A stretch of 64,000 bases of DNA, from NCBI GenBank assembly GCA_020637235.1, contig JACJWG010000012.1, positions 89,812 through 153,811 on the forward strand, written 5' to 3'. The number at the start of each line of letters is the position of its first letter. Position 1 is the first letter of the stretch. The position numbers were made by a program, and so were the translations under genes. The DNA comes from Acidimicrobiaceae bacterium (GTDB lineage Bacteria > Actinomycetota > Acidimicrobiia > Acidimicrobiales > Ilumatobacteraceae). Positions 25,170 through 33,464 of the stretch are shown one piece after another. The notes beneath the pieces are model-generated. The model was not told where the DNA came from, did no database searches, and saw only the letters and a program-made list of their open reading frames with translations.

Positions 25170-25946
25170 GTGGAGCTCGATCGTGACGCCGTCGACCGGG
25201 TGCTCCGACGCGCCAGCGACATGAGCGCCGCGCATCCCGCCGTGCCGGGTGCGACGGGCAGGATGAGCGAGGCGGTGCTGCTCGACGCCGCTCGGGAGGC
25301 CGGCATCGACGCCGACGCCGTGCGGATGTCGCTTGCGATCGAACGACTCGGACCGCCAGCATCTCGTTCGCGCTTCGACGGCACCCTCGGCCCACGTGAG
25401 GCGGTCGTCGAGCGGGTGATCGCGCTCGACGTCGACACCCTGCTCGGCCGGCTCGACGACCTGCTGCAGCGCCAGCACGGGCTGCGCCGATCGCGCAGCG
25501 CCGCCGATTGGGGCGAGTGGCGTCGACGCACCGACGCGATCGCGAAGGTGCAGCGCGGCATCGCGAAGGTGAGCTCGGCCAGCACGCAATTGCGCAAGTT
25601 GCCGCGCGTGGAGGCACGCACGAGCCTGGTCGACGAGCACCGCACGATCATCCGGATCGTCGCCGATCGTCGCCCCCAACGCACCGAGGCGATCGCAGGC
25701 GGCAGCGCCGTCGGTGGGCTCGGGCTCGTCGTCACGGGCGCCGCCGCGGTGGTCGCCGTCCCGGTGGCGGCCGCGGCCGCACCGGTGGCCGTGGTGGCCG
25801 GCGTCGCCGTCGCCCGGACCGGACGCAAGCAGCACGGCGAACTGCTGAGCGACCTCGAGATGCTGCTCGACACCATCGAGCGCGGCGTGCGTCCGGTCAC
25901 CCTCACCGACGACGTGCGTCGCGTGTTGCGCCAGCTGCGCAGCTGA
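25170..25946 (+). CDS. Hypothetical protein with hydrophobic C-terminal segment
   Basis: A 258-residue protein. The N-terminus has a helical block (LDRDAVDRVLRRASDM and LLDAAREAGIDADAVRMSL) resembling a small domain seen in many actinobacterial proteins of unknown role. A central basic helical part follows (RRRTDAIAKVQRGIAKV). Residues about 170-205 form a Gly/Ala/Val-rich hydrophobic stretch long enough for one or two membrane spans. GTG 25170 is chosen for the -10 box just upstream. It converges on the molybdopterin enzyme gene. I cannot assign a function. Confidence 0.6.
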   Translation: MELDRDAVDRVLRRASDMSAAHPAVPGATGRMSEAVLLDAAREAGIDADAVRMSLAIERLGPPASRSRFDGTLGPREAVVERVIALDVDTLLGRLDDLLQRQHGLRRSRSAADWGEWRRRTDAIAKVQRGIAKVSSASTQLRKLPRVEARTSLVDEHRTIIRIVADRRPQRTEAIAGGSAVGGLGLVVTGAAAVVAVPVAAAAAPVAVVAGVAVARTGRKQHGELLSDLEMLLDTIERGVRPVTLTDDVRRVLRQLRS

Positions 25947-25963
25947 CGTCTTGCCGCCGCGGT

Positions 25964-28234
25964 TCAGCTCACGGGTTCGAGCCGGGCCGGGACAGCCTTG
26001 TGCCACGGTGTGCCGGCGATCGGATCGCGCCACCCCGAATCGGTGAGCTCGTTCGGTGCCACCCCCACCCGACGTACCTCGCCCTCGTGTTCCTCGTCGA
26101 GGCCGAGCCCGTTGGGCAGCGACACGTGACCCGGCTGCATGCCGGCGTGCACCTCGACGACCACCTGCGCTGCACCGCGCGAGGTGATCACCCGCACCGC
26201 GGCGCCGGTGACCACGCCGAGCGACTCGGCGTCGGCGGGCGACAGACGCAGCGCCCCGTCGGCGTCGCGCTTGCGCCATCCGCCGTCGCGGATGATCGTG
26301 TTGGCCGTGAACGACCGGCGCTCGCCCGCCGACAGCAGGTACGGGAACTCGTCGGTGGTGAGCGGCGCCTCGTCGGCGAGGGTGGCGAGCTCGTCGAGCA
26401 GTTCGGGGACCACCAGGTGGATGCGGCCGTCGTCGGTGGCCACTCGTGCCCACACGTCGTCCCACTGATCGTGGGTGAACACGACCCCGTGGCGGCCGGC
26501 CAGGATCGCATCGAACAACGCCTCACCGAGCTCGAGGCCGTCACCGGTGAAGCCGGCGCGACGCACCGACGCCTCGTGGCCCATCGCCGTGCGATGGGCA
26601 GCTCCCCACAGCAGCGCCGCCGACGCGGCACCGTCGGGCAGTGTGGGCCCGAGGGTGCGGTAGAGCACCACCGGCGCCATCGCACCGAGCGCCGGGTTCG
26701 CCGTGGTCGCCTCGAAGAATGCACCGGCGAAGTCGGCCCGGCTCCGGGCGGCCGCTTCTCGCAGGGGCGCCAGGTCGGCGTCCGAGATCGCACCGAGCGC
26801 CTCGCAGAGCCGGGCGTGGATCTCGGGTTCGGGGAGCACGCCGGCGGGCGCCGGCACCACCGGTGCGCGGAGGTGGAAGACGTTGTGGGGGAACTCGAAG
26901 TTGAAGAACGTCGCCTCCCACTTCTCGAACTGGGTCGGGGCAGGCAGCACGTAGTGCGCCATGCGGGCGGTCTCGGTCATCGCGACGTCGATCACCACGA
27001 GCAGCTCGAGCGAGGCCAGCGCTTCGCGCATGCGGCGGCTGTCGGCGAGCGAGTGCACCGGGTTGCCGCTCTCGACCAGCATCGCCCGGAACCGTTTCGG
27101 GTGGTCGGTGAGGATCTCCTCGGGGATCACGTTGCACGGTACGAGCCCGCTGATGATCTTCGAGCCCGTCACCGGCGACACCGGGTCGGGTCGGCCCTCA
27201 CGGCCGGCGCCACCGTTCGAACGCACCAACGACACGAGCGAGCTCGCCATGTACTGGGCGCCGGGCACACCGAAGTTGCCGGTCAGCGCCCACAGCAGCT
27301 TCTCGAGCCAACTGTTCATCGTGCTGTGCCGGTTCATCTGGATGCCGAGGTCCTCGGCGACTGCGACGCTGCTCGCCCGGGCGATGCGTCGCGACGTGGC
27401 GCGGATCAGTTCGGCGTCGACGCCGCACCGCCGGGCGTACTCGTCGATGTCGATGCCGCCGAACGCGCGCTCGATCTCGTCGACACCGACGGTGTGCTCG
27501 TCGACCCAACGACGGTGCACGAGCCCCTCCTGCACCATCACCGCCACCAACGCCGCGAGGCAGAACGCGTCGGTCCCGGGGCGGACCTGCAGGTGGAAGT
27601 CGGCGAGCTCGGCGGTCTCGCTGCGCTTGGGGTCGATCACCACGATCGACCGCTCGGGGTCGTTCGCGATCTCCTTCAGGGTCGTGCGGGCGTGCGGGAA
27701 CCCGTGGCTCTGCCACGGGTTCTTGCCGACGAAGACCGCCACCTCCGCGTGCGCCACGTCGCCGCGCACGCCGCCACCGATCATCTTGCCGTTCACCCAG
27801 AACTCGCCGGTCTTCTCCTGCGACAGGGCGTTGGCGCGGAACCGTGCGCCCAGTGCACGCATCGTGGCGCCGCCGTACCCGCCACCCAGGTGGTTGCCCT
27901 GGCCGCCGCCGCCGTAGGAGAAGATCGACTCGCCACCGTGGGCCTCGCGGACGGCGACGAAGCGCGCCGCGATCTCACGGATGGCCGTGTCCCAGTCGAT
28001 CTGCTCGAACGTGCCGTCGTCGCGCCGTCGCAGCGGGGACGTGAGCCGCGGTTGGTGCTGGTAGTGGTCGAGCCGGAGCGCCTTCTCGCACGTGTAGCCC
28101 TGCGAGCCGGGATGCGCCTTGTCGCCGCGGATGCGTTCGAACCGGGTGCCGGTGTCACCGCCGAGGCGGATCTCGATCCCGCAATTGCACTCGCACAGGA
28201 TGCACGCCGTCGGATGCCAGGTCGCGTCGCTCAT
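25964..28234 (-). CDS. Molybdopterin-dependent oxidoreductase (formate dehydrogenase-like)
   Basis: A 756-residue enzyme of the DMSO reductase/FdhF superfamily. The N-terminal 4Fe-4S site is C11-x2-C14-x3-C18 followed by GYTCEKAL near residue 53. Molybdopterin-binding regions follow (GGGGQGNHLGG, DPKRSETAELADFHLQVRPG). The position that holds Cys or Sec in true formate dehydrogenases seems to fall in NALSQEKTGEF, where I see Ser and no Cys or TGA. The C-terminal domain is a beta-barrel with LPNGLGLD. Substrate is unknown. ATG 28234 is the start; the HxlR and ferredoxin genes upstream run the same way and may supply regulation and electrons. Confidence 0.85.
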   Translation of the reverse strand: MSDATWHPTACILCECNCGIEIRLGGDTGTRFERIRGDKAHPGSQGYTCEKALRLDHYQHQPRLTSPLRRRDDGTFEQIDWDTAIREIAARFVAVREAHGGESIFSYGGGGQGNHLGGGYGGATMRALGARFRANALSQEKTGEFWVNGKMIGGGVRGDVAHAEVAVFVGKNPWQSHGFPHARTTLKEIANDPERSIVVIDPKRSETAELADFHLQVRPGTDAFCLAALVAVMVQEGLVHRRWVDEHTVGVDEIERAFGGIDIDEYARRCGVDAELIRATSRRIARASSVAVAEDLGIQMNRHSTMNSWLEKLLWALTGNFGVPGAQYMASSLVSLVRSNGGAGREGRPDPVSPVTGSKIISGLVPCNVIPEEILTDHPKRFRAMLVESGNPVHSLADSRRMREALASLELLVVIDVAMTETARMAHYVLPAPTQFEKWEATFFNFEFPHNVFHLRAPVVPAPAGVLPEPEIHARLCEALGAISDADLAPLREAAARSRADFAGAFFEATTANPALGAMAPVVLYRTLGPTLPDGAASAALLWGAAHRTAMGHEASVRRAGFTGDGLELGEALFDAILAGRHGVVFTHDQWDDVWARVATDDGRIHLVVPELLDELATLADEAPLTTDEFPYLLSAGERRSFTANTIIRDGGWRKRDADGALRLSPADAESLGVVTGAAVRVITSRGAAQVVVEVHAGMQPGHVSLPNGLGLDEEHEGEVRRVGVAPNELTDSGWRDPIAGTPWHKAVPARLEPVS

Positions 28235-28285
28235 GCGGCGACCGTACCTCACTCCGTTTCGTGATGCAACGGTCCGGGCGCCGGC

Positions 28286-28744
28286 TCAGGCCGTGGTGCG
28301 TCGCCAGGCCGGGCCGGCCGTCACCCGCACCTCGTCGAGCACGAGCGGTTCCTTGCAGTGATCGCACACGACGGTGGCGGTGGCCACCTCACCGCAGCGG
28401 TGCACGATGTGGATCGGCGGACCCTCGGGCGCGGCCCAACGGTCGCCCCACGCCATGAGCGCCGCGATCACCCCGAACAGGTCGCGGCCTTTCTCCGTGA
28501 GCCGGTACTCGTACCGCTCGGGATGATCCTGATACTTGACGCGGTCGACGATGCCGTGCGCGACCAGGGTCCCGAGGCGGTCACTCAGGATGTTCCGGGC
28601 GATGCCGAGGTCGCCCTGGATCGCTTCGAAGCGTCGCTGCCCGAACATCAGGTTGCGCACGACGAGCAGCGTCCACCACTCGCCCACCACCTCGAGCGTC
28701 TGCGCCACCGAGCAGTTCAGGTGCGCCACGCTGGTCCGTTTCAT
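28286..28744 (-). CDS. HxlR-family transcriptional regulator
   Basis: A 152-residue winged-helix protein. The HxlR core is NCSVAQTLEVVGEWWTLLVV, then RFEAIQGDLGIARNILSDRL and the wing RVKYQDHPERYEYRLTEKG. An additional C-terminal tail contains CDHCKEP and a His/Cys pair (HRCGE), perhaps a zinc or redox-sensing site. Conserved Cys near the N-terminus is also typical of redox-sensing members. It is followed after a short gap by the molybdopterin oxidoreductase gene. A GTG at 28753 is an alternative start. Confidence 0.88.
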   Translation of the reverse strand: MKRTSVAHLNCSVAQTLEVVGEWWTLLVVRNLMFGQRRFEAIQGDLGIARNILSDRLGTLVAHGIVDRVKYQDHPERYEYRLTEKGRDLFGVIAALMAWGDRWAAPEGPPIHIVHRCGEVATATVVCDHCKEPLVLDEVRVTAGPAWRRTTA

Positions 28745-28781
28745 GACGCTCACCCTACTGGTTCGCGTCCGGCGGATGGCG

Positions 28782-29048
28782 CTACGCCGCGTCGGCGCGT
28801 CGAGCCTCGGCGTGGTCCATCTCGATGAAGATGCACTCCCCGGGGCAGGCGAGCGCGGCGTCGATCACCGACTGCTCGGCGCGCGCGGGCACCGAGGCCA
28901 CGCTGCCGGAACCGCCCGGATCGTGGAGCGCCATCCCGTCCTCGGCGACGTACGCGATGCCGTCCTCGAGCTGGACGAAGACATCGGGCGCGTGATCGAG
29001 ACAGAGCCCGTCCCCGGTGCACAGGTCCTGATCGATCCAGACACGCAT
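28782..29048 (-). CDS. Ferredoxin, single-cluster type
   Basis: An 88-residue ferredoxin. The cluster ligands are C10 and C16 (CTGDGLC) and the distal CPGEC near residue 70. The middle position of the N-terminal motif is Asp13 instead of Cys, as in [3Fe-4S] or Asp-ligated [4Fe-4S] ferredoxins that serve cytochrome P450 enzymes. There is no P450 in the window. It precedes the HxlR regulator and the molybdopterin enzyme in the same direction and could pass electrons to or from the latter. Confidence 0.85.
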   Translation of the reverse strand: MRVWIDQDLCTGDGLCLDHAPDVFVQLEDGIAYVAEDGMALHDPGGSGSVASVPARAEQSVIDAALACPGECIFIEMDHAEARRADAA

Positions 29049-29135
29049 CGGCGGGACAGTACCCGTGCACCCGCACACCTGCATCGTCGAGGTCACGTGC
29101 CACCCCACCCCCGCAGCAGCCCGACACCACGTCAG

Positions 29136-29141
29136 TAGGCT
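29136..29141 (+). promoter_or_regulatory. -10 box TAGGCT, leaderless start
   Basis: TAGGCT ends six bases before the GTG at 29148 of the oligopeptidase gene. Confidence 0.45.
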
Positions 29142-29147
29142 CTCGGC

Positions 29148-31196
29148 GTGTCCGACCAGCTCCTGCCACCTCCTCCTCCGGCCGCCAAGCAGGTACCCCA
29201 CACGTGGCAGCGACCCACCGGCCCGTCCGAGGACCCGTGGGCATGGCTGCGCGATCGCGACGATCCCGACACCGTGGCGTACCTGGCCGCCGAGAACGCG
29301 TACGCCGCGGCCTGGCTCGCACCGCACGAGGGCACGGTCGAGGCCGTCTTCCAGGAGATCAAGGCACGCGTGCAGGAGACCGACAGCGCGGTGCCGGTAC
29401 GCAAGGGCGCGTGGTGGTACACCACGCGCACGGTCGAGGGGCTCGACTACGCGATCCACTGCCGCGGTGCGTCGCCCGAGACCGCCGAGGCGCACGTCCT
29501 GCTCGACGAGAACGTCGAGGCCCGGGGTCACGACTTCTTCTCGCTCGGTCTGTTCGACGTCGACCCGTCGCACACCATCGCGGCCTGGAGCTCCGACGTC
29601 GACGGCAGCGAGCGGTACACCCTGCGCTTCCGCGACCTGGCGTCGGGCACCGACCTGCCCGACGAACTGGTCGGCACCTCCGCATGGGGTGGCGGCGCCT
29701 GGTCGGCCGACGGGCGCGACTACCTCTACATGATGCCGGACGACCAGATGCGGCCGTTCCAGGTGTGGCGCCACCGCCTCGGCACCTCGCAGGCGGACGA
29801 CGTCCTCGTCCTGCACGAGGAGGACGAGCGCTTCTACCTCGGGGTCGACCTCACCCGCAGCGAACGCTGGATCGTGTTCGAGGCGTCGAGCAAGACGACC
29901 TCCGAGGCGTGGGTGCTGCCCGCCGGTGCCGTCGACGCCGAGCCGACGTCGGTGCGGCACCGCACCGACGGCGTCGAGTACACCGTCGACGACTGGGGCG
30001 ATCGGTTCGTGGTGCTCACCAACCTCGACGCCGAGGACTTCCGGGTGATGTCGGCCTCGCACGAGGATCCGTCCGCGTGGACCGAGATGCTCCCCCACGT
30101 GTCCGGTCAGCGGATCAGTGCGGTCGAGCCGTTCGCCTCGCATCTCGTGGTGCACGAGTGGTCGGCGGCGCAGCAGCGGATCCGGATCGTGTCGCGCGAC
30201 ACCTCGATCGCCACCCTCGACCTCGGCACCGAACCACACGAACTCGAACTCGACGCGAACCCGGAGTGGCAAACCACCACCCTGCGGTACGCGTACCAGT
30301 CGTTCACCACGCCGGCGTCCGTGTACGAACTCGACCTCCCGTCGGGCACCCACACGCTGCTGAAGCGCACCCCCACACCCAACGTCGACACGTCGCAGTA
30401 CGAGGCCTCGCGCGAGTGGGCCACGGCGCCGGACGGCACCCTGGTGCCCGTCGACGTCGTCCGCCGGCGCGGTGTCGTGGCCGACGGCACGGCGCCGTGC
30501 ATGGTGTACGGCTACGGCAGCTACGAGGCGTCGATGCCGCCCTGGTTCAGCGTCGCCCGGCTGTCGCTGCTCGATCGCGGGTGGACGTGGGCACTCGTGC
30601 ACCCCCGGGGCGGCGGTGAACTCGGCCGGCGGTGGTACACCGACGGCAAACTGCTCCACAAGCGGAACACCTTCGACGACACGATCGCGTGCGTCGAGCA
30701 CCTGCGGCGCGCCGGCTGGGCGCGAGCCGACGGGGTCGTGCTCCGCGGCGGCAGCGCCGGTGGTCTGCTGGTCGGTGCGTGCGTGACGATGCGCCCCGAG
30801 CTGTTCTGCTCGGTGATCGCCGAGGTGCCCTTCGTCGACGTGGTCACCACGATGAGCGACCCGTCGTTGCCGCTCACCGTGACCGAGTGGGAGGAGTGGG
30901 GCGACCCGCGCACCGAGCCCTTCGCGAGCTACATCCTCGGCTACTCGCCCTACGACAACACCGGGCCGCGCGACTACCCGGCGACACTGATCACCGCCGG
31001 GCTGAACGACCCACGGGTGAGCTACCACGAACCGGCGAAGTGGTGCGCGAAGCTGCGCGCCGTACGCACCGACGGCCGGCCACAGTTGATGCGCACCGAG
31101 ATGGGCGCCGGCCACGCCGGGCCGAGCGGGCGCTACGAGCGCTGGCGCGACGAGGCGATCGTGCTCACCTTCGCGTTGGCCACCGTCGAACGCTGA
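29148..31196 (+). CDS. ptrB: Oligopeptidase B (S9A prolyl oligopeptidase family)
   Basis: A 682-residue serine peptidase that cuts short peptides, usually after Lys or Arg. The N-terminal propeller begins with DPWAWLRDRDDPDTVAYL, the classic S9A start. The catalytic triad is S536 in RGGSAGGLL, D621 in NDPRVSYHEP and H656 in AGHAGPSGRY. Acidic residues near the S1 pocket, usual in oligopeptidase B, fit the family. Transcription appears leaderless. It meets the MauE-like gene end to end with a terminator hairpin covering both stop codons. Confidence 0.92.
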   Translation: MSDQLLPPPPPAAKQVPHTWQRPTGPSEDPWAWLRDRDDPDTVAYLAAENAYAAAWLAPHEGTVEAVFQEIKARVQETDSAVPVRKGAWWYTTRTVEGLDYAIHCRGASPETAEAHVLLDENVEARGHDFFSLGLFDVDPSHTIAAWSSDVDGSERYTLRFRDLASGTDLPDELVGTSAWGGGAWSADGRDYLYMMPDDQMRPFQVWRHRLGTSQADDVLVLHEEDERFYLGVDLTRSERWIVFEASSKTTSEAWVLPAGAVDAEPTSVRHRTDGVEYTVDDWGDRFVVLTNLDAEDFRVMSASHEDPSAWTEMLPHVSGQRISAVEPFASHLVVHEWSAAQQRIRIVSRDTSIATLDLGTEPHELELDANPEWQTTTLRYAYQSFTTPASVYELDLPSGTHTLLKRTPTPNVDTSQYEASREWATAPDGTLVPVDVVRRRGVVADGTAPCMVYGYGSYEASMPPWFSVARLSLLDRGWTWALVHPRGGGELGRRWYTDGKLLHKRNTFDDTIACVEHLRRAGWARADGVVLRGGSAGGLLVGACVTMRPELFCSVIAEVPFVDVVTTMSDPSLPLTVTEWEEWGDPRTEPFASYILGYSPYDNTGPRDYPATLITAGLNDPRVSYHEPAKWCAKLRAVRTDGRPQLMRTEMGAGHAGPSGRYERWRDEAIVLTFALATVER

Positions 31197-31200
31197 CCCA

Positions 31201-31220
31201 TCGGGTTCAGCCGAACCCGA
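31201..31220. terminator. Bidirectional hairpin at ptrB / MauE-like junction
   Basis: TCGGGTTC and GAACCCGA (31201-31208 and 31213-31220) form a perfect eight-base stem with a four-base loop. The stem includes the last bases and stop codon of the MauE-like gene. Confidence 0.65.
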
Positions 31221-31590
31221 CCGCGACGGCGGCGATCGCGAGGAACGCGAGGTTGCGCCACACATGGCCCACGCCGAGCGGCGCGGTGCTCCAGGCACCG
31301 AAGCACGCGCACTGCGGGTGCCGGCCCCGCCGGAGTTGCACCACGATCGCCGCCGTGAAACCGGCGAGCGTCGCGAACGCCGCGAGCGCCGGCCAGGGCG
31401 AGCCCAGCCCGACCGCGACGAGCGCGCCGATCAGGATCTCCCACCACGGCACCAGTCCGGCGACCGGGCGGCCGACGCCCATCTCGGCTGCCTGCACCGG
31501 CCACTCGGCACCGCGCGCCACCTTGCTCGCGCCGGCGACGACGAAGATCGCCCCGATCACCACCTCGGCGACGGTCCCGACGACGTCCAC
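31207..31590 (-). CDS. MauE/DoxX-like small membrane protein
   Basis: A 127-residue protein with four predicted membrane spans. It begins VVGTVAEVVIGAIFVVAGASK, the DoxX/MauE pattern, and carries HPQCACFG near residue 91, a cysteine pair typical of MauE-related redox-partner proteins. MauE family members help form disulfides or mature thiol proteins in the envelope. No thioredoxin-type partner lies next to it. It starts 13 bases after the stop of the MBL-fold gene upstream, so both are in one transcript. GTG is the start codon. Confidence 0.8.
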   Translation of the reverse strand: MDVVGTVAEVVIGAIFVVAGASKVARGAEWPVQAAEMGVGRPVAGLVPWWEILIGALVAVGLGSPWPALAAFATLAGFTAAIVVQLRRGRHPQCACFGAWSTAPLGVGHVWRNLAFLAIAAVAVGFG

Positions 31591-31603
31591 CGCCCGGTAC
31601 CGA

Positions 31604-32452
31604 TCAGTCGGCGGCGCGGTCGAGCACGATCGTCATGCCCTCCGATGCGGCAACCACCTCGACCCCAGCGGCAGCACCGAGCTTCACCGCGCAGGCGCGC
31701 AGGCCGTCGAGTGCATCGTCGTGGCGTGACGGGTCGTGATGGAACAACGCCAGTCGTTTCACCCCGGCGGTGTGCGCGAACCACACGGCGTACTCCGTGG
31801 TGCAGTGCCCCCAGTTCGCCTTCATCGCGAACTCCTCGGGCGTGTACTGCGAGTCGTGGATCAACAGATCGGCGTTCCGAGCGAGCTCGAGCGCACCATC
31901 GCTCGCCTGCATCGACCCGTCGTAGGGCTGCTGGTGATCGCTGATGTACACGACGTTGATGCCGTTCCACGCGATGCGATAGCCGAGGGTGTTGCCGACG
32001 TGGGGCACCAGACGCGCCGTCACGTGCACGGGCCCGATGTCGAACTCGGTGTCGCCGACGTCGTGGAAGCGGAAGGTGCCCGGGAACTGGTTGATGGAGA
32101 TCGGGAACAGCGGCGGATGGATGGTGGCAGCGAACACCTCGGCCACCGTGCGGCCGTCCTCCTGGACGGGCGCGTAGATGTCGAACTCGGCTCCGGGACG
32201 CAGCATCGGGGTGAAGAACGGCAGGCCCTGGGTGTGGTCCCAGTGGAGATGGGTGAGCAGGCACGACCCGCGGAACGTGCCGTCCTGGGGCTGACCGGCG
32301 CCGAAGTACCGCAGGCCGGTGCCGAGGTCGAACACGATCGGGTCGGCTCCGGGCACGTCGACGGAGACGCACGACGTGTTGCCGCCGTACCTCGCGATGT
32401 CATCGCCGTGGCATGGCGTCGAACCGCGCACACCGTGGAACGTGACCTTCAC
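31604..32452 (-). CDS. MBL-fold metal-dependent hydrolase (PhnP/RNase Z-like)
   Basis: A 282-residue metallo-beta-lactamase fold protein. It opens with VTFHGVRGSTPC, the strand and loop of the RNase Z/PhnP subgroup. The metal site is THLHWDHT near residue 70, with later ligands in PHVGNTLGYR, YISDHQQPY and LFHHDPSRHDD. Members cut phosphodiesters or sulfonate-like substrates, and many in actinobacteria have unknown roles. GTG 32452 is the start. The gene is divergent from the alpha/beta-hydrolase that begins the selenoprotein operon, with a 133-base gap. Confidence 0.85.
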   Translation of the reverse strand: MKVTFHGVRGSTPCHGDDIARYGGNTSCVSVDVPGADPIVFDLGTGLRYFGAGQPQDGTFRGSCLLTHLHWDHTQGLPFFTPMLRPGAEFDIYAPVQEDGRTVAEVFAATIHPPLFPISINQFPGTFRFHDVGDTEFDIGPVHVTARLVPHVGNTLGYRIAWNGINVVYISDHQQPYDGSMQASDGALELARNADLLIHDSQYTPEEFAMKANWGHCTTEYAVWFAHTAGVKRLALFHHDPSRHDDALDGLRACAVKLGAAAGVEVVAASEGMTIVLDRAAD

Positions 32453-32573
32453 CCCTCGTTCACCCCAGATGGCGCCACGTTAGGACGGGTTCACCCCACC
32501 GCTCAACCGTTCGTCGCCGACACATGGGTGACGTGCGTCGCAGCCGGCGTCGAAGCCACCGTCGACGGATCGC

Positions 32574-32579
32574 TACGGT
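32574..32579 (+). promoter_or_regulatory. -10 box TACGGT, promoter of the selenoprotein operon
   Basis: TACGGT ends six bases before ATG 32586, matching the leaderless pattern seen at many genes here. No clear -35 was seen. Confidence 0.45.
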
Positions 32580-32585
32580 GCGCTC

Positions 32586-33464
32586 ATGCCGCCTGCCCTC
32601 GACACCCGCCGCATCACCGTGAACGACGTCGACTTCACGTATCTCGCCTGTGGCGACACCGGACCGCTCGCCCTGTGCCTGCACGGGTTCCCCGACAGTG
32701 CTCACACGTGGCGCCACCTGCTGCCGGTGCTCGCCGAGGCCGGCTATCGCGCCGTCGCACCCTTCCAGCGGGGGTACGCACCCACCGCAGTGCCTGCCGA
32801 CGGTCGCTTCCAGACGGCTGCGCTCGCACTCGACGCGATCGGCTTCCACGAGGCGCTCGGCGCCGGTGAACCCGGCGTGATCATCGGCCACGACTGGGGA
32901 GCGCCGGCCACGAGTGGCGCGGCGGTCCACGCGCCCGAGCGATGGTCGAAGGTGGTGACGATGGCGGTTCCGCCGGGTCCGGCGCTCGGTGCGGCGTTCC
33001 TCACCGTTCCGGCCCAGCTGAAGCGCAGCTGGTACATGTTCTTCTTCCAGCACCCGCTCGCCGACCTGGTCGTGCCCGCCGACGACCTCGCGTTCATCGA
33101 CCGGTTGTGGGCCGACTGGTCGCCGGGTCACGACGGCGCCGAGGACGTCGCTCACGTGAAGGACTGTCTGCGCGACCCCGCGCACCTCGCCGCAGCGATC
33201 GGGTACTACCGAGCCACCCTCGGCGAGGGCTATAAGGATCCGGGGCTCGAGGATCTGCAAGTGGCGTGCGGCGGCGTGCCCTCCCAGCCGACGCTGTACC
33301 TGCACGGCCGCACCGACGGTTGCATCGGGGTGGAGGTCGCCGAGATGGCACGGGCGATGGTGACGCCCAACGTGACCATCGAGGTGGTCGAGGGCGCCGG
33401 TCACTTCCTCCAGATCGAACAGCCCGACATCGTGAACGCTCGCATCCTGGAGTTCCTCGCATGA
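32586..33464 (+). CDS. Alpha/beta-hydrolase (haloalkane dehalogenase/epoxide hydrolase type)
   Basis: A 292-residue hydrolase. LHGFPDSAHTWRHLL near residue 34 gives the oxyanion HGFP and the nucleophile is D103 in GHDWGAPATS, an aspartate rather than serine, typical of epoxide hydrolases and dehalogenases. The catalytic histidine is H273 in GAGHFLQIEQP. It is the first of three genes in an operon that ends with a UGSC selenoprotein. Its stop overlaps the next start (ATGA at 33461). Whether it acts on the same substrate as the redox pair is unknown. Confidence 0.88.
   Translation: MPPALDTRRITVNDVDFTYLACGDTGPLALCLHGFPDSAHTWRHLLPVLAEAGYRAVAPFQRGYAPTAVPADGRFQTAALALDAIGFHEALGAGEPGVIIGHDWGAPATSGAAVHAPERWSKVVTMAVPPGPALGAAFLTVPAQLKRSWYMFFFQHPLADLVVPADDLAFIDRLWADWSPGHDGAEDVAHVKDCLRDPAHLAAAIGYYRATLGEGYKDPGLEDLQVACGGVPSQPTLYLHGRTDGCIGVEVAEMARAMVTPNVTIEVVEGAGHFLQIEQPDIVNARILEFLA

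Noticed and set aside
25964..28234. Possible second selenoprotein (formate dehydrogenase)
   Set aside because: No in-frame TGA was seen inside the gene. Sec is thus not used there.
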